A stretch of DNA of 47,578 nucleotides, from positions 1-47,578 of the IMG/VR virus record IMGVR_UViG_3300042868_005712. One strand, given 5' to 3'. Every line of letters begins with the position of its first letter. The stretch's first letter is position 1. This DNA comes from a virus. Positions 21,812 to 30,311 of this stretch are shown one piece after another. The position numbers were made by a program, and so were the translations under genes. The notes under the pieces are model-generated. The model saw only the letters and a list, made by a program, of their open reading frames with translations, did no database searches and was not told the DNA's origin.

Positions 21812-21850
21812 GTGGCTTCCTTTCGTTGCTATAGAGCAGGAATTTAATTA

Positions 21851-23278
21851 TTAGTATTCGCCACCGTCAATAGTATTACCATCAAAAGTAGTTAAGTTTG
21901 TAATTGAACCACCAGAAATCGATACGTTATTTGAATTCTGAACAGCCATAGAACCTAAACCTAAATTGGATCTAGCAGTTGTTGCATCTGTTAAATCAGA
22001 TAAGTTATTAGCTGCTGTTAATTTAGTAGCAATTTGTGTTGTCACTGTTGTAACAAAACTAGGATCATCACCTAAAGCTGCTGCTAGTTCGTTTAATGTA
22101 TCTAACAAAACAGGAGCACCATCAACCAAAGCTGCAACTTCTGCTCTAACAAAAGCAGTAGTAGCTAATTGAGTTGTATTTGTTCCTTGAGTTGCTGTAG
22201 GTGCTGTAGGTGTACCTGAAAAAGCAGGACTTGCTAAACGAGCAATAGTGTTGTTTACATGCGTATGACCACTAGTTACATCGAAATCTTCTGAAGCAAA
22301 AGATGTAACACCTTTATTTGTAGTAGAAGCATCTTCACCAGAAACAGTAATTATATTACCGCTACCAGTTACATTCATACCCTCACCACCAAAAAGAGCA
22401 ACAGCATAACCATTTGGATATACGCTACCATCATCAACTACGAATTCTTTAGCAACAGTATCTTTTAATCTAGCAACACCAGTATTAACAGTAAAATCAT
22501 TTATGTAAAAAGATGCAACACCTTTGTTTTCTGATGTAGCTAATTCTGATGAAATTGTTACAGTATTATTAGTGATTGAGGTATCAATACCTTCACCGCC
22601 AGTAAACGTTAATGTGTCTACTAATAGTGCAACACTATCTGTACCAGCATCACCTGCAATTTGTAATGAACCAGCTACATCAACTTCACCAGCTTGAGTT
22701 ATACGACCTTTTTGATCAACTGCAATTGTAGGAATCTTTGTTGCTGAACCGTAGGTAGCAGCAGTTACTCCTGTATTAGATAAATCTAATTTTACATCTG
22801 CTGATTCTTGTCCTGAATTTGTTACTAATAGATTATTATTACCTACATCTGCAACGGTTGCTACATAATTACCTGTTGTGTCTGTACCAAGAGCTACTGA
22901 GTTAGCTTGAATTGTAGTTACAATATTTGCATTGCCACTACCATCAAACTCTACTGTACCTGCAACTTCACCAGAAAGGCTAATTGTTCTAGCAGTAGTT
23001 AGCTTATCTGCTGTACCTGCTGTACCTGAGATATCACCTTGAATTTCTTGTGTAAAGGTTTTAATACCAGTAACTGTTTGATTAGTTGTTTTATCAACAA
23101 AAGCACCTTTACCGGCAATGGCTTCTACTGTTGTAGCTGTGCCATTTGCACCACCTGAGCCTTTACCATAGTAAAGCGTTTCTTCAACTTCGTTAAATGC
23201 TAACTCTGCGTTCTCTAGAGACGTAGGTGCACCTGGAGAGCCTGAAGCTCTGCGTTTAATTCTTAATTTGTTTGACAT
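21851..23278 (-). CDS. Tail fibre protein (475 aa)
   Basis: This is a predicted trimeric tail fibre or baseplate-attached spike. The start MSNKLRIKRRASGSPGAPTS parallels the head of the 1061-aa fibre (LRIKRRA versus IKIKKSA, ELAFNEVEETLYYGKG versus [12 protein letters not shown]). The rest consists of repetitive beta-strand/turn segments typical of fibre shafts (GTADKLTTARTISLSGEVAG, and two related blocks around SENKGVASFYINDF and TNKGVTSFASEDF). The C-terminus includes LSDLTDATTARSNLGLGSMA, a motif frequent in phage tail fibres. It overlaps the previous gene by one base. Confidence 0.83.
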   Translation of the reverse strand: MSNKLRIKRRASGSPGAPTSLENAELAFNEVEETLYYGKGSGGANGTATTVEAIAGKGAFVDKTTNQTVTGIKTFTQEIQGDISGTAGTADKLTTARTISLSGEVAGTVEFDGSGNANIVTTIQANSVALGTDTTGNYVATVADVGNNNLLVTNSGQESADVKLDLSNTGVTAATYGSATKIPTIAVDQKGRITQAGEVDVAGSLQIAGDAGTDSVALLVDTLTFTGGEGIDTSITNNTVTISSELATSENKGVASFYINDFTVNTGVARLKDTVAKEFVVDDGSVYPNGYAVALFGGEGMNVTGSGNIITVSGEDASTTNKGVTSFASEDFDVTSGHTHVNNTIARLASPAFSGTPTAPTATQGTNTTQLATTAFVRAEVAALVDGAPVLLDTLNELAAALGDDPSFVTTVTTQIATKLTAANNLSDLTDATTARSNLGLGSMAVQNSNNVSISGGSITNLTTFDGNTIDGGEY

Positions 23279-23514
23279 TAGAAATTACCTCCGTCTGTTA
23301 AGTTTGTTCTTCTTGTATTTACCCATTGATTTCCTTCGATAGTGAGTACATCACCTTCTTCGACATTATTGAGTAATACTGCTAATCCACCAAGGATTGT
23401 GCCATTATTTGAAGCACCCTGACCACCTGTTCTAGATAAAGAAACTTTGTATTCTACTTTCTTTACCTCTACTCTATTCGTGTCAGCTTGCGAAATAACC
23501 TTGTATGTTGTCAT
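23278..23514 (-). CDS. Hypothetical structural-region protein (78 aa)
   Basis: This small, mostly beta protein begins MTTYKVISQADTNRVEVKKV and ends NQWVNTRRTNLTDGGNF. A run of alternating hydrophobics (VEYKVSLSRTGGQG) and an EEGDVLTIEGNQW strand suggest a small domain that could cap or connect a tail fibre. It shares one base with the downstream fibre gene and starts two bases after the previous stop, so it belongs to the tail-fibre transcription unit. No known family is identified. Confidence 0.68.
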   Translation of the reverse strand: MTTYKVISQADTNRVEVKKVEYKVSLSRTGGQGASNNGTILGGLAVLLNNVEEGDVLTIEGNQWVNTRRTNLTDGGNF

Positions 23515-23516
23515 AG

Positions 23517-23957
23517 TTAACTCGCTTCAGTTGGTGAATATCTAACTTCAACAAGACCCCTAAAAGGCTTCCAGATTTGCTGTTGATTACCAAGACCCGT
23601 ATCAGATACTTCTAATTCAATAAAACCATAAACAGGTTTATCAGGTGTAGGTTGAACAGACCAAGTAGCGCCTAATGTTTGAGGAATTACTAGTGTAATA
23701 ATATTATCTGTAATAAGTGGGTTTAACAACGGTAATGTTGTTACTACACCACTAGGTTGTACTAAAGTTGGTTTATTTCCTAAACCATCGTTTTTACCCT
23801 CTTGTACTTTTGCTTGAACTGCATATCCTTGTAAATTTGTTAACCAACTTAATGTTAACTCAAGATGAATTTGTTCACCTTGGATTACAGAGATAAGTAC
23901 TGCGCCATTATCATTAATCAAGTCTTTTGATGATGATGTTATCTTTGATCGTGCCAT
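23517..23957 (-). CDS. Hypothetical tail-region protein (146 aa)
   Basis: The protein is beta-rich, with MARSKITSSSKDLINDNG, then VISVIQGEQIHLELTL-like strands, LQGYAVQAKVQEG, and a final WKPFRGLVEVRY strand. It has no signal peptide or membrane segment. Proteins of this outline precede tail fibres in some phages and may be a fibre connector or a distal tail component, but I cannot name the family. AAGGAAAT precedes the ATG. The 64-nt gap upstream of it separates the fibre genes from the accessory cassette. Confidence 0.68.
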   Translation of the reverse strand: MARSKITSSSKDLINDNGAVLISVIQGEQIHLELTLSWLTNLQGYAVQAKVQEGKNDGLGNKPTLVQPSGVVTTLPLLNPLITDNIITLVIPQTLGATWSVQPTPDKPVYGFIELEVSDTGLGNQQQIWKPFRGLVEVRYSPTEAS

Positions 23958-24021
23958 GATTTCCTTTCTCGATCCTCAGATGGAGTAGTTTGGAAGTCTT
24001 TTATTTAGACGTTAGTATTTT

Positions 24022-24567
24022 CTAGAAATTTCTAATATATTTATAAGTTGTGATATTAGAACCACCATGACCTTTTAAATTGTCATAACCTAGTTCTAAA
24101 ATATCTTGTTTAGTAAGTCGATAAGAAATAGCGTACCTCATAGTGTTGCTATGATCCTTATCTACATTGTTAAAAGCATCTCTAGCTCTGAAAGATACTT
24201 TTGTTGTAATTGATTCTGTTAATGGGATAGCCACCCCAGCTTCTGCTGTATAATAGTAAATACCTTGTACTCTATCTACTTTCTTTTCACCTACAGATAC
24301 TCTAGCAAATAGCTGTTTATAAGTTGTGCTAAGTCCGGCTTCTGTTCTTAATGTCTTTACATTAGATACTAAACCAATATCATTACCATAACCAAAATCT
24401 GCGAATAAATTATCTGCAATTTTTGTTCTGATACCAATGGTGTTTTGTTTATTTTCTGAATGGTTAGCATCGATAACACGATGACCATAAGAAACCATTA
24501 AAGATGTCTGTGCAAATACAGACGATGTGAATAGTAGAAATGATACTAATAATAATTTAAACGGCAT
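24022..24567 (-). CDS. Exported outer-membrane beta-barrel-like protein
   Basis: The N-terminus MPFKLLLVSFLLFTSSVFAQ is a typical Sec signal peptide with a VFA-Q cleavage site. The mature part alternates polar and hydrophobic residues in strand-like stretches (LMVSYGHRVI, LFADFGYGND, LFARVSVGEK, YYYTAEAGVA, YAISYRLTK). It ends TTYKYIRNF, with the C-terminal aromatic residue expected of outer-membrane barrels. About eight strands fit 180 aa. The ATG at 24567 lies inside the end of the DUF2061-type gene. Phage proteins of this kind (Lom-like) can change the infected-cell surface, for example to block superinfection; that role is inferred. Confidence 0.72.
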   Translation of the reverse strand: MPFKLLLVSFLLFTSSVFAQTSLMVSYGHRVIDANHSENKQNTIGIRTKIADNLFADFGYGNDIGLVSNVKTLRTEAGLSTTYKQLFARVSVGEKKVDRVQGIYYYTAEAGVAIPLTESITTKVSFRARDAFNNVDKDHSNTMRYAISYRLTKQDILELGYDNLKGHGGSNITTYKYIRNF

Positions 24568-24982
24568 ATTTACCCCAACTTGTCTTGTTCCATAAACGTT
24601 CGTGAACATAATGAAAAACTAATAATAAAATATTTAATACAGCAGAATAAACTAAACTATCACCTGCTGATGTTTTTGATAAGAACCATGTTAGGAAAGC
24701 TAAAATCAAGAAAGAGTAAATTCTCCATGATGCTGTTTTAACGATTGATCTCAAAGGTTGCTCATAAGCACCTACCTTTTTAAATTGCAGCCTACCCCAA
24801 ATCACTTCATGAATATAGAATGTAACTGCACCAATAATAGAGATTTTCCAAACCATATTAAAGGCTGTCCAACTGTCTTGACCAAGCATAGTCAAAATTA
24901 AAAAGAACATAATCAAAGAACCACCAACTCTATAAGTTGCTGTTTTTGATAAGGCTCTTGCTTGTGTATCTTTATATTTCAT
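24557..24982 (-). CDS. Tandem DUF2061-type integral membrane protein
   Basis: Two copies of the same module are visible. The first is KTATYRVGGSLIMFFLILT with YIHEVIWGRLQF; the second is KTASWRIYSFLILAFLTW with YVHERLWNKTSW. Each has an R-rich entry, two hydrophobic helices and a HExxW exit, as in the DUF2061 family of small inner-membrane proteins of unknown function. About four helices are expected. ATG at 24982 follows AAGGA at 5 nt. It is tightly packed between the adenylate-forming ligase and the outer-membrane-type protein, overlapping the latter by 11 nt. Confidence 0.78.
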   Translation of the reverse strand: MKYKDTQARALSKTATYRVGGSLIMFFLILTMLGQDSWTAFNMVWKISIIGAVTFYIHEVIWGRLQFKKVGAYEQPLRSIVKTASWRIYSFLILAFLTWFLSKTSAGDSLVYSAVLNILLLVFHYVHERLWNKTSWGKYAV

Positions 24983-24989
24983 AAAATCC

Positions 24990-26288
24990 TTATATATCTG
25001 ATAAACCTCTTTGTGGTTTTCCACTAAAGGTTCTTTTTAAACTATCTACAAATTTAATCTTTTTAGGTATTAAATAGTAGGGTAAATTTTTCTTACAGAA
25101 ATCTCTTAAAGTTTCTTCTGTTGTTTTTTCGTTTTTAACTACAAGTAGTTTTACAAATGTTGCACCCATCTTTTTATATGGTAATGCAAATACATCTTTT
25201 ACAATACCTGATTTACTTATAATATCTTCTATCTCTGAGGGGTGAACTTTTCCATGAAATGTTATAATTAAGTCATCTGCTCTACCGAGATAATAAAGAT
25301 TGTCATCTATCAATTTAGCAAAGTCTCCTGTTACAAATGTTTTAAATGGAGAAGTAATATTTAATTTTCCATTAATAATATCTGCTTTATAACCAGGCAA
25401 TAGTTTACCTAAAGAGTTGTTAGGCGTAATCCCTTCTTTTGATGCTACAAACAAAAATAAAGAATCTGCAGTTCCCATAATATTTGTTAAATATTTATTA
25501 GAGCTATTTTTCCAATTGGCTCGAAGATCTTCATTTAGTATATCCCCACCGGAAACACAATATCTTAACGAATTACAAAGATTAGTAATATTATTTTTAG
25601 AAGCTTCTTTATAGAATAACGGAGAAGAAAAGAACAAAGTAACTTTATATTTATTGATTATTTCTAAGGTTTCTAATACAGATTTCTTACTAAGTAATAA
25701 AGTTGTAGCTCCTGAATAAAGTGAAGTAACTAAACCATAAGCTAAACCTAGACTAAAAGCTAAATTAGCAGTACCATAATAAACATCATTCGCAGTAGCT
25801 TCAAAACAATTAATTCCTGTTTGTGCTGCAAATATAGTAGACTCCTGTGTATGTGAAACTACAGTTGAATATTCTTTTGTAGTTCCAGAAGACAATGTAT
25901 ATAAACAAATATCTTTTTTGTTACAGTCAACAGTATCACAATGGCTCTCAAAATTATTTAACTCAGTTAATAACTGAGAAATATTATTAGAAGAAATAAT
26001 TATCTCAATATCAACCTGTTCTATAAAGTTATTAATTTGATTAAGAGTATGTAATTTAGATACTATAAGAGGTGCGCCACCGAGTTTTATGATAGCTAGC
26101 CATAGAATAGCCAATCCAAGAGTATTATCATCTTGTAATAAAATACTTTTACCTTTATAACCTTTAGATATCAAGTTATTAGCCATTTTATTAACTAGTA
26201 TTTCTAATTCTTTATAGGTTATTTCTTGATTGTCTGTTACTATAGCTATTTTATTTTTATTACTAAATATATTATTTATTATATTCAT
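24990..26288 (-). CDS. AMP-forming acyl/aryl-CoA ligase-like protein (ANL superfamily)
   Basis: The enzyme would activate a carboxylic acid as an acyl-adenylate and pass it to CoA or another acceptor. ANL motifs are in order: LSSGTTKEYSTVVSHT (P-loop, about residue 136, lacking the usual Gly-x-Pro-Lys), GTAD (about 272, Asp for the usual Glu), TGDFAKL (about 321), LGRADDLIITFHGKVHPSEIE (hinge, about 334) and FSGKPQR with the catalytic Lys (about 424). The layout is closest to aryl/benzoate-CoA ligases. At 432 aa it is short. It overlaps the alpha/beta hydrolase gene by 4 nt. Such a gene is unexpected in a phage. Confidence 0.83.
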   Translation of the reverse strand: MNIINNIFSNKNKIAIVTDNQEITYKELEILVNKMANNLISKGYKGKSILLQDDNTLGLAILWLAIIKLGGAPLIVSKLHTLNQINNFIEQVDIEIIISSNNISQLLTELNNFESHCDTVDCNKKDICLYTLSSGTTKEYSTVVSHTQESTIFAAQTGINCFEATANDVYYGTANLAFSLGLAYGLVTSLYSGATTLLLSKKSVLETLEIINKYKVTLFFSSPLFYKEASKNNITNLCNSLRYCVSGGDILNEDLRANWKNSSNKYLTNIMGTADSLFLFVASKEGITPNNSLGKLLPGYKADIINGKLNITSPFKTFVTGDFAKLIDDNLYYLGRADDLIITFHGKVHPSEIEDIISKSGIVKDVFALPYKKMGATFVKLLVVKNEKTTEETLRDFCKKNLPYYLIPKKIKFVDSLKRTFSGKPQRGLSDI

Positions 26289-26968
26289 TTTAATAACTCA
26301 ATCAGTAACTCTGGATTTCGTTTATGCACAGTATGCTTATTACCTGTTATTAAAATTAAATCTAATTGAGGAATTGCTTCTTCCATTAGTCTAGTTTGTA
26401 ATGGAGAAGAATATGGGTCTTTATTATATTTAACAAGAGTAACAGGGCAGGTAATCTGCTTTGCTACATTAAAAATAGATTCATCCTCAAAACTACTAGT
26501 AGTGCACCTTTTGTACCAAGGATAAAACATGCTATCTACATCTTTGTGTGCATTAGATAACTCTGGCATACCACCTGCCTCTAATCGTTCTCTTAATTTA
26601 TTTAAAGAATCTACCATAGACTGATCATACTTAAGATATCCTGCTGTTAGTAATAGTTTCTTCACAGGGTATTTAACAGCATAATGCATCGCTATTACTG
26701 ATCCACAACTATGACCAAAAATAATAGGTTTATTTATATTTAATTTATTTATTAAATCATGTAGTACTTCAACTTCGTTATCAAATGAAAATTCCTCTGT
26801 AGCAGGTGAAGAGTTACCATGACCATATCTAGAGTAAACTAATACGGAATAACCTGTTTCCTTAGATAACTTATCTGGAAAATTTTTCCATAAAGAAACA
26901 CAACCAATACCGTCATGGCTAAGTACAATAGTTTCTTTTCCATTTTTAATATATTCGTATTCTAGCAT
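26285..26968 (-). CDS. Alpha/beta hydrolase
   Basis: This is a predicted esterase, thioesterase or related serine hydrolase. The nucleophile elbow GHSCGS is near residue 88. The acid is probably Asp in YNKDPYS (about 180) and the base His in KHTVHK (about 215), a complete triad. SHDGIGC near the start would form the oxyanion hole, as in MhpC/MenH-like enzymes. ATG at 26968 is preferred; a TTG at 26980 overlaps the previous stop. The 4-nt overlap with the acid ligase gene suggests the two act together, for instance ligase and thioesterase, but the substrate is unknown. Confidence 0.85.
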   Translation of the reverse strand: MLEYEYIKNGKETIVLSHDGIGCVSLWKNFPDKLSKETGYSVLVYSRYGHGNSSPATEEFSFDNEVEVLHDLINKLNINKPIIFGHSCGSVIAMHYAVKYPVKKLLLTAGYLKYDQSMVDSLNKLRERLEAGGMPELSNAHKDVDSMFYPWYKRCTTSSFEDESIFNVAKQITCPVTLVKYNKDPYSSPLQTRLMEEAIPQLDLILITGNKHTVHKRNPELLIELLK

Positions 26969-26973
26969 AATAT

Positions 26974-27723
26974 TTACCAATCAGATGTGTCTATAGTTTC
27001 TGTCTCATATAAATATGTTTCATTACTTATACCTTCTTTTATTACAATAATTTTAGCTCTAATTTCATTAATTAAATTTTCTAATTCAGTATTATAATTT
27101 TCATTAATTTCTAATAAAGGTTGTTCATTGTATTCTACCATATAACCATATGGTCTAGTTCCGTGCCTAAAAACAAAGTTAAAAATTTCAGGATATTTAC
27201 TATAAACACTATTGTATTTTTCAGGTAATTCTTCACTTAAGTAAGTTTCGGATAATGGTAAGTCCGTAGCAATATCATATTTAATAGCTATTACTTTAGA
27301 ATTTTCTTGTACTAATTTATAGTAATATACCAGTTCTTTTGTTTGTAAATTATATGTAAAAGAATAGCGTTCATGCCCAAAAGGATATTTTTGATATACT
27401 TCATTAACAACACCATTACTAACTTTTATTAAGTTATGATTAGTACCATTGTCAAAAAAGAAACACCTAGCAATAATACTTTCAGATTCTAATTCAAAAT
27501 TTGTATGTTCTAAATTTGAAATACACTTAAATCCAAAAAAGTTTTCATAAAATAATTCTGCAATTTCTTTATCAGAATCCCATGGTTGATTGCTACTTGC
27601 TTTATATTCTTTTGGTTTTGTAGTTTCTGTTAGATACTTATCAAAAATATTTTTATATATTGTTTTTGCTTCTTCAATTGTTTCACAATCGATGTAACCG
27701 TCTTTACTAAGGCATTTATACAT
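26974..27723 (-). CDS. Unknown protein of the accessory cassette (249 aa)
   Basis: This is not recognised. The protein is rich in Asn, Glu, Lys, Tyr and Ile and very AT-rich at the DNA level. Its N-terminus MYKCLSKDGYIDCETIEEAK has a strand-turn and an EEAxxIYKxxFDKYL helix that parallels the 85-aa protein encoded upstream. The middle is beta-rich (ESIIARCFFFDNG, YSFTYNLQTKELVYYYKL) and the end acidic. GGAG lies just before ATG 27723, inside the end of the cupin gene. It might be an adaptor or enzyme of the same pathway; no catalytic motif is evident. Confidence 0.65.
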   Translation of the reverse strand: MYKCLSKDGYIDCETIEEAKTIYKNIFDKYLTETTKPKEYKASSNQPWDSDKEIAELFYENFFGFKCISNLEHTNFELESESIIARCFFFDNGTNHNLIKVSNGVVNEVYQKYPFGHERYSFTYNLQTKELVYYYKLVQENSKVIAIKYDIATDLPLSETYLSEELPEKYNSVYSKYPEIFNFVFRHGTRPYGYMVEYNEQPLLEINENYNTELENLINEIRAKIIVIKEGISNETYLYETETIDTSDW

Positions 27724-28294
27724 CTCCACTCTCCAATAATTTTTGTAAATAATCTTTAGGTTTTGTGATATCTGCATAACCCTCTAAAACTAAAGCATTA
27801 GGATTAAATCTTTTAATTAAAGCTTCATGTTTTGGACCAACCGTTTTACCCTTCCAAGCCGAAGAGATTGTACTTGGTTCTTTATCTTTCCAGTGTTGTA
27901 CTGCAAAAAGTGGAAAACCTTTAATTGCGGCTTCCATTACCATACCTTCTCCATGTGCCTGCCCATCTTTTAAAGGAGAAGCGGCAGTTATCCAATTATC
28001 TTGTATTTCTATTAAACCTGAAGAGTCTTGTACACTCTCTGTCATTCTCATTTTAATAACTTCAACCCCTGGGTGTTCATGTATAGGAACTTTTGGGGTA
28101 GGATGAATTAAATACAATTCAACTTGAAATTGACCACTTCTAAATAAACAGATAGAAGTAGCATCATCTGTACAAAAAACTTCAGCATTAACTGGTATAA
28201 ATAATGGTAGTTTATTTTCTACATACCAATCAGCAAAATCTTGTACATTATTCCATTGTTTAGTTTCTATACTAGGTGAATTATAAATTTTCAT
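27716..28294 (-). CDS. Cupin-fold protein (192 aa)
   Basis: A cupin-like beta barrel is suggested by VELYLIHPTPKVPIHEHPG followed by EVIKMRM. The HxH...E set near residue 70 is a probable metal site, and GQAHGEGMV may give a later ligand. The N-terminal MKIYNSPSIETKQWNNVQDF and C-terminal helix KDYLQKLLESGDV flank the barrel. It may bind a metal and a small molecule or sugar, or act as an oxygenase or isomerase. It overlaps its neighbours by 8 to 14 nt in a tightly coupled accessory unit. The cupin call is by motif only. Confidence 0.65.
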   Translation of the reverse strand: MKIYNSPSIETKQWNNVQDFADWYVENKLPLFIPVNAEVFCTDDATSICLFRSGQFQVELYLIHPTPKVPIHEHPGVEVIKMRMTESVQDSSGLIEIQDNWITAASPLKDGQAHGEGMVMEAAIKGFPLFAVQHWKDKEPSTISSAWKGKTVGPKHEALIKRFNPNALVLEGYADITKPKDYLQKLLESGDV

Positions 28295-28538
28295 TATTTA
28301 ATTTCTCTTTTAATTTTTCAATATAATGTTTTGGTAACTCTGTACCATAATCTTCCTTAGTAGTCCATTTTTCCCAACCATTTTCATCAATCTCTACCTT
28401 AGCATAAAAACATTTACCTATATAATTCATATACATCTCAAAAGCTTGTTTTGCATGAATTTCTTGTGCCTCTTCTAAATTATCAACATAAGTAAATTGT
28501 CCATTTCTAGGATCTAATATTGCTATTTTTGTTATCAT
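28281..28538 (-). CDS. Small unknown protein of the accessory cassette (85 aa)
   Basis: This begins at an ATGA overlap with the adhesin gene stop. The protein is MITKIAILDPRNGQFTYVDN, then an EEAQEIHAKQAFEMYMNYIG helix, a strand CFYAKVEIDENGWEKW and a charged C-terminal helix. The DP.NG turn followed by LEEA helix resembles the N-terminus of the 249-aa protein two genes on, so the two may share a domain. It has no acyl-carrier Ser motif, so it is not an obvious carrier protein for the ligase. The function is unknown. Confidence 0.65.
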   Translation of the reverse strand: MITKIAILDPRNGQFTYVDNLEEAQEIHAKQAFEMYMNYIGKCFYAKVEIDENGWEKWTTKEDYGTELPKHYIEKLKEKLNNENL

Positions 28539-29653
28539 CCTATACCACCATATCTTGTACCAGTTGCACTCCAAGTAACGGAATAACCGTTTGTTCTAAC
28601 ACAGTAACCACCTGCACCACCACTATGTAATGTATATGTAACAGGATAAATAGGAGTTCCATTTCTTCCTCCGAGGGCTGTTCCACCTGCAGCTCCCCAA
28701 CCACCCCCACCTGCTGGTTGATAATTATCAGCATTAGCAGCAATTGTTATAGTTGCACTTCCAGAAGAACCCCCACCTCCACCTATACTACTACTACCAG
28801 AACTAAAACATTGTGCTGTTCCACCAGCTTGACCACCTAAAGCAGGATTAGTAGGCGCTGTTCCATTTGTTAGAAGAGCCGCTTGAGTAATTGAACTTCC
28901 TGGCATAATACGACCACCTCCACCACCGCCAGTATAGTAATAGTTTGTTCCACTAACACCATAACTACCATTGGCACCTGCACCACCAAGACCACCACCT
29001 GCACCACCAACACCAACTGGGTTTGGAGTGGCAACAAAAGTAAATGAATTTCCACCAACACCACCACCTGCGCCACCACCACCAGGATATACTCCCCCGT
29101 ACGTATAGCTACCTGTTAAGAGAATTACACCACCACCTCCACCACCTCCACCGCCAATATAACTATTATTCTGTATAGTACAAGCAACACCTAATGCAAT
29201 AGCATCAGTACCAGCAGTGGGTAAGTCTCCTGCACTAGAACCTGTTGCATGAGTACCCTTACCACCCCTACCCATAATGTAACCATTATTAACTAAGGTT
29301 ACACCATTAGGAAATGAGCCATTAATGGTTAAAGCAGTTCCACCAGTAGAATAGATATAAATACCGCTAGCTATAGTAGCTACTACAGCAGATGATTGAT
29401 TCCACCCTGCATTTACTGCAAGAGTTCTTAAGTTAGCTTGGTCTTGATGGGATGAAATAGTAAAACTAAAAGTAGGGCTACTAAGTCTTTTACTATAAAA
29501 TTCATTCATAGCAAGAGCACCTGCAGAGAAAGTACCTGAACCACCAGCATCAGTATACCATACTGTTCCACGATAACTATTTAAATTATTACCTCTACCA
29601 AATTCAGCATTAATCTGGTTAATGGCAATAGCACCAGAAGCTTGTAATGTCAT
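28535..29653 (-). CDS. Glycine-rich tail adhesin-like protein
   Basis: The N-terminus MTLQASGAIAINQINAEFGR is a common attachment segment of phage distal tail proteins. The region after residue 160 is extremely glycine-rich, with long runs such as SYIGGGGGGGGGVILL and PGGGGAGGGVGG separated by short polar loops. This pattern is like the polyglycine-II sandwich of T4-type gp38 adhesins, where glycine helices hold variable receptor-binding loops. It therefore probably recognises a host surface receptor. It ends in the overlap with the first cassette gene. Confidence 0.75.
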   Translation of the reverse strand: MTLQASGAIAINQINAEFGRGNNLNSYRGTVWYTDAGGSGTFSAGALAMNEFYSKRLSSPTFSFTISSHQDQANLRTLAVNAGWNQSSAVVATIASGIYIYSTGGTALTINGSFPNGVTLVNNGYIMGRGGKGTHATGSSAGDLPTAGTDAIALGVACTIQNNSYIGGGGGGGGGVILLTGSYTYGGVYPGGGGAGGGVGGNSFTFVATPNPVGVGGAGGGLGGAGANGSYGVSGTNYYYTGGGGGGRIMPGSSITQAALLTNGTAPTNPALGGQAGGTAQCFSSGSSSIGGGGGSSGSATITIAANADNYQPAGGGGWGAAGGTALGGRNGTPIYPVTYTLHSGGAGGYCVRTNGYSVTWSATGTRYGGIG

Positions 29654-29668
29654 ATTGCCTCCTGATTA

Positions 29669-30298
29669 TTAGTTTAATTTAAATGGTTGAAATTGAGATT
29701 GTATTGCTGCAACGGGTAATTGAATTGTCCAATTTGCTCTTGGGTTATAACTATTAATTTCTTCTACTGTTGTAATTGCTTGGATAGCCGCTTTATGTTG
29801 CCATAATACTTTATAATTATTAGTTTTTCTTGTAGCAAGAGCTAAAGCTAAACCATTAATAAAAGCAGCATTAGCTGGTTGGTCTACGTTAGCTCTGTCT
29901 CTCCAAGTAAATCCCTCTGGAAGAGTAGCACCAACTGCTAACTGTGTTTGCCATAATAATAAATTAGCTTGTGCAGTTTCATCAGCATTGTAGGTATTAC
30001 CTTGATACTCGATATCAGCTACATCATTGACTTGACTAAAAGAACTTACAAGTATTAACAAGTCTCGTTTCTTTCTTTCGATGTCAGGCGACCATTGACC
30101 TGTTGTTTTATTAAAAACATAATCAAAAGAAGGTGATACAACAAACTCACCTGACTCAGAACGACCAACTGGTAGTCCTGGTACTTCAATTTCTTCTGGG
30201 ATTTCAACCCAAGGTTCAGGCATCACTGAGCCTACGAGATCGTTTATAGATTGGATCATTAAACCATTCTCGTTAAACATTCCATATTTCTTTGTCAT
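29669..30298 (-). CDS. DUF4376-type tail protein (209 aa)
   Basis: The N-terminus (MTKKYGMFNENGLMIQSIND) and Pro/Glu-rich part (PEPWVEIPEEIEVPGLPVGR) look like a tail-associated or fibre-assembly domain. The C-terminal half matches the DUF4376 outline: DIERKKRDLLILVSSF, then ADIEYQGNTYNADETAQ, LPEGFTWRD, and a final helix around VLWQHKAAIQAI. This domain is found in phage tail-fibre assembly or tail proteins of unknown mechanism. It precedes the glycine-rich adhesin gene, so it may help assemble it. Confidence 0.72.
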   Translation of the reverse strand: MTKKYGMFNENGLMIQSINDLVGSVMPEPWVEIPEEIEVPGLPVGRSESGEFVVSPSFDYVFNKTTGQWSPDIERKKRDLLILVSSFSQVNDVADIEYQGNTYNADETAQANLLLWQTQLAVGATLPEGFTWRDRANVDQPANAAFINGLALALATRKTNNYKVLWQHKAAIQAITTVEEINSYNPRANWTIQLPVAAIQSQFQPFKLN

Positions 30299-30311
30299 TT
30301 AAATTCCTTAA

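Noticed and set aside
28281-28538. The 85-aa cassette protein as an acyl carrier protein for the ligase
   Set aside because: No DSL-type serine attachment motif and no four-helix acidic profile; its strand-turn-helix outline is different.
28540-29082. Minus-strand Val/Leu-rich frames inside the glycine-rich adhesin
   Set aside because: These are out-of-frame readings of GGT/GGA repeats, which give artificial Val, Leu and Gln runs.
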